From Tetracentron sinense (taxonomy: Eukaryota; Streptophyta; Magnoliopsida; Trochodendrales; Trochodendraceae): 64,000 nt of DNA. The stretch is taken from NCBI GenBank assembly GCA_015143295.1, contig CM026571.1:5537501-5601500 (forward strand). Reading direction: 5' to 3'. The position numbers and the translations under genes were made by a program. The notes beneath the pieces are model-generated. The model did no database searches. It saw only the letters and a program-made list of their open reading frames with translations, and was not told the origin of the DNA. Positions within the stretch are counted from its first letter, which is position 1. Each line of letters begins with the position of its first letter. Below, in pieces: positions 63,841 to 64,000 of this stretch.

Positions 63841-63919
63841 ATATGCACAAATCGTGCAAACGGAAGAACTTGGTCTTCAAAACTAAAAAACCGGTTCCTT
63901 AACCCCGAACCCCATTAAC

Positions 63920-64000
63920 CAGTGTTATTAAAACTGGACCGGCCGGTTGAACAGGGAACTAGCTTGGTTGCCGGTTCTAAAACCCCCCAGAACTGGAATG
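63920..64000. mobile_element. Left end of a hAT/MITE-like element running off the window
   Basis: CAGTGTTATTAAAACTGG followed by GGACCGGCCGGTT and repeated CCGGTT / GAACxGG words. It resembles the CAGTG..TTTTAAA termini with private subterminal words seen elsewhere in the window. Only the first 81 bases are visible. Confidence 0.45.

Overview
This is a piece of a flowering-plant nuclear chromosome. It has GT-AG introns with polypyrimidine acceptors, very long introns, an AT-rich background, plant-type L1 LINEs with ORF1 (DUF4283 and zinc knuckle) and an RNase H tail, a chromodomain Ty3/Gypsy element, and a SINE that resembles the plant Au family. The species cannot be named from the sequence. 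I saw no tRNA, rRNA or CRISPR array.

Host genes. (1) A complete two-exon LEA14-like (LEA_2) desiccation-protection gene on the minus strand at 11486-12039. It has a TATA box and two ABRE-type CACGTG boxes upstream. (2) The 5' part of a PIAL1/PIAL2-like SUMO E4 ligase gene on the plus strand. Nine exons from 32171 to 57469 join into one uninterrupted 241-codon reading frame; the gene runs off the right end. Its introns are bloated with transposons: intron 1 is 5.2 kb, intron 2 is 13.2 kb, and intron 9 is more than 6.5 kb. (3) Weak traces of one or more minus-strand genes at the left: a partial exon at 1-113, two consecutive exon-like segments at 3499-3910, and a possible first exon with a TATA box at 5396-5985.

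Layout. 1-6.1 kb: weak gene traces and plain AT-rich DNA. 6.2-10.3 kb: a small fold-back, an Au-like SINE with a perfect 16-bp target duplication, and a minus-strand LINE 3' end split by a 1.9-kb solo LTR. 10.5-12.2 kb: a MITE and LEA14. 12.6-18.4 kb: a nearly full-length plus-strand LINE with broken ORF2. 19.6-26.3 kb: two solo LTRs of one family, a Mutator-like hairpin MITE, and a 207-bp tandem repeat split by the second solo LTR. 26.5-31.7 kb: degenerate repeats, a second copy of the 207-bp repeat locus, and a minus-strand LINE tail. 32.2-57.5 kb: the PIAL-like gene, with hAT-type non-autonomous elements, LTR fragments, LINE tails, and PIF- and Mutator-like MITEs in its introns. 57.6-63.7 kb: a complete but coding-dead chromovirus inside PIAL intron 9, with matching LTRs, primer-binding site, purine tract and 5-bp target duplication.

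Most notable. There is a set of non-autonomous elements with 8-bp target duplications (33612-34017, 39218-41655, 43370-45951, 46929-47411, probably 38232-38555 and 54964-56710). Each carries its own private cluster of short palindromic words just inside related termini. There is also a fold-back sequence module (GGTTAAGATTCAC...CTTAGGGTT...AACCTTGG type) that turns up inside elements of at least three different transposon superfamilies in this one window.
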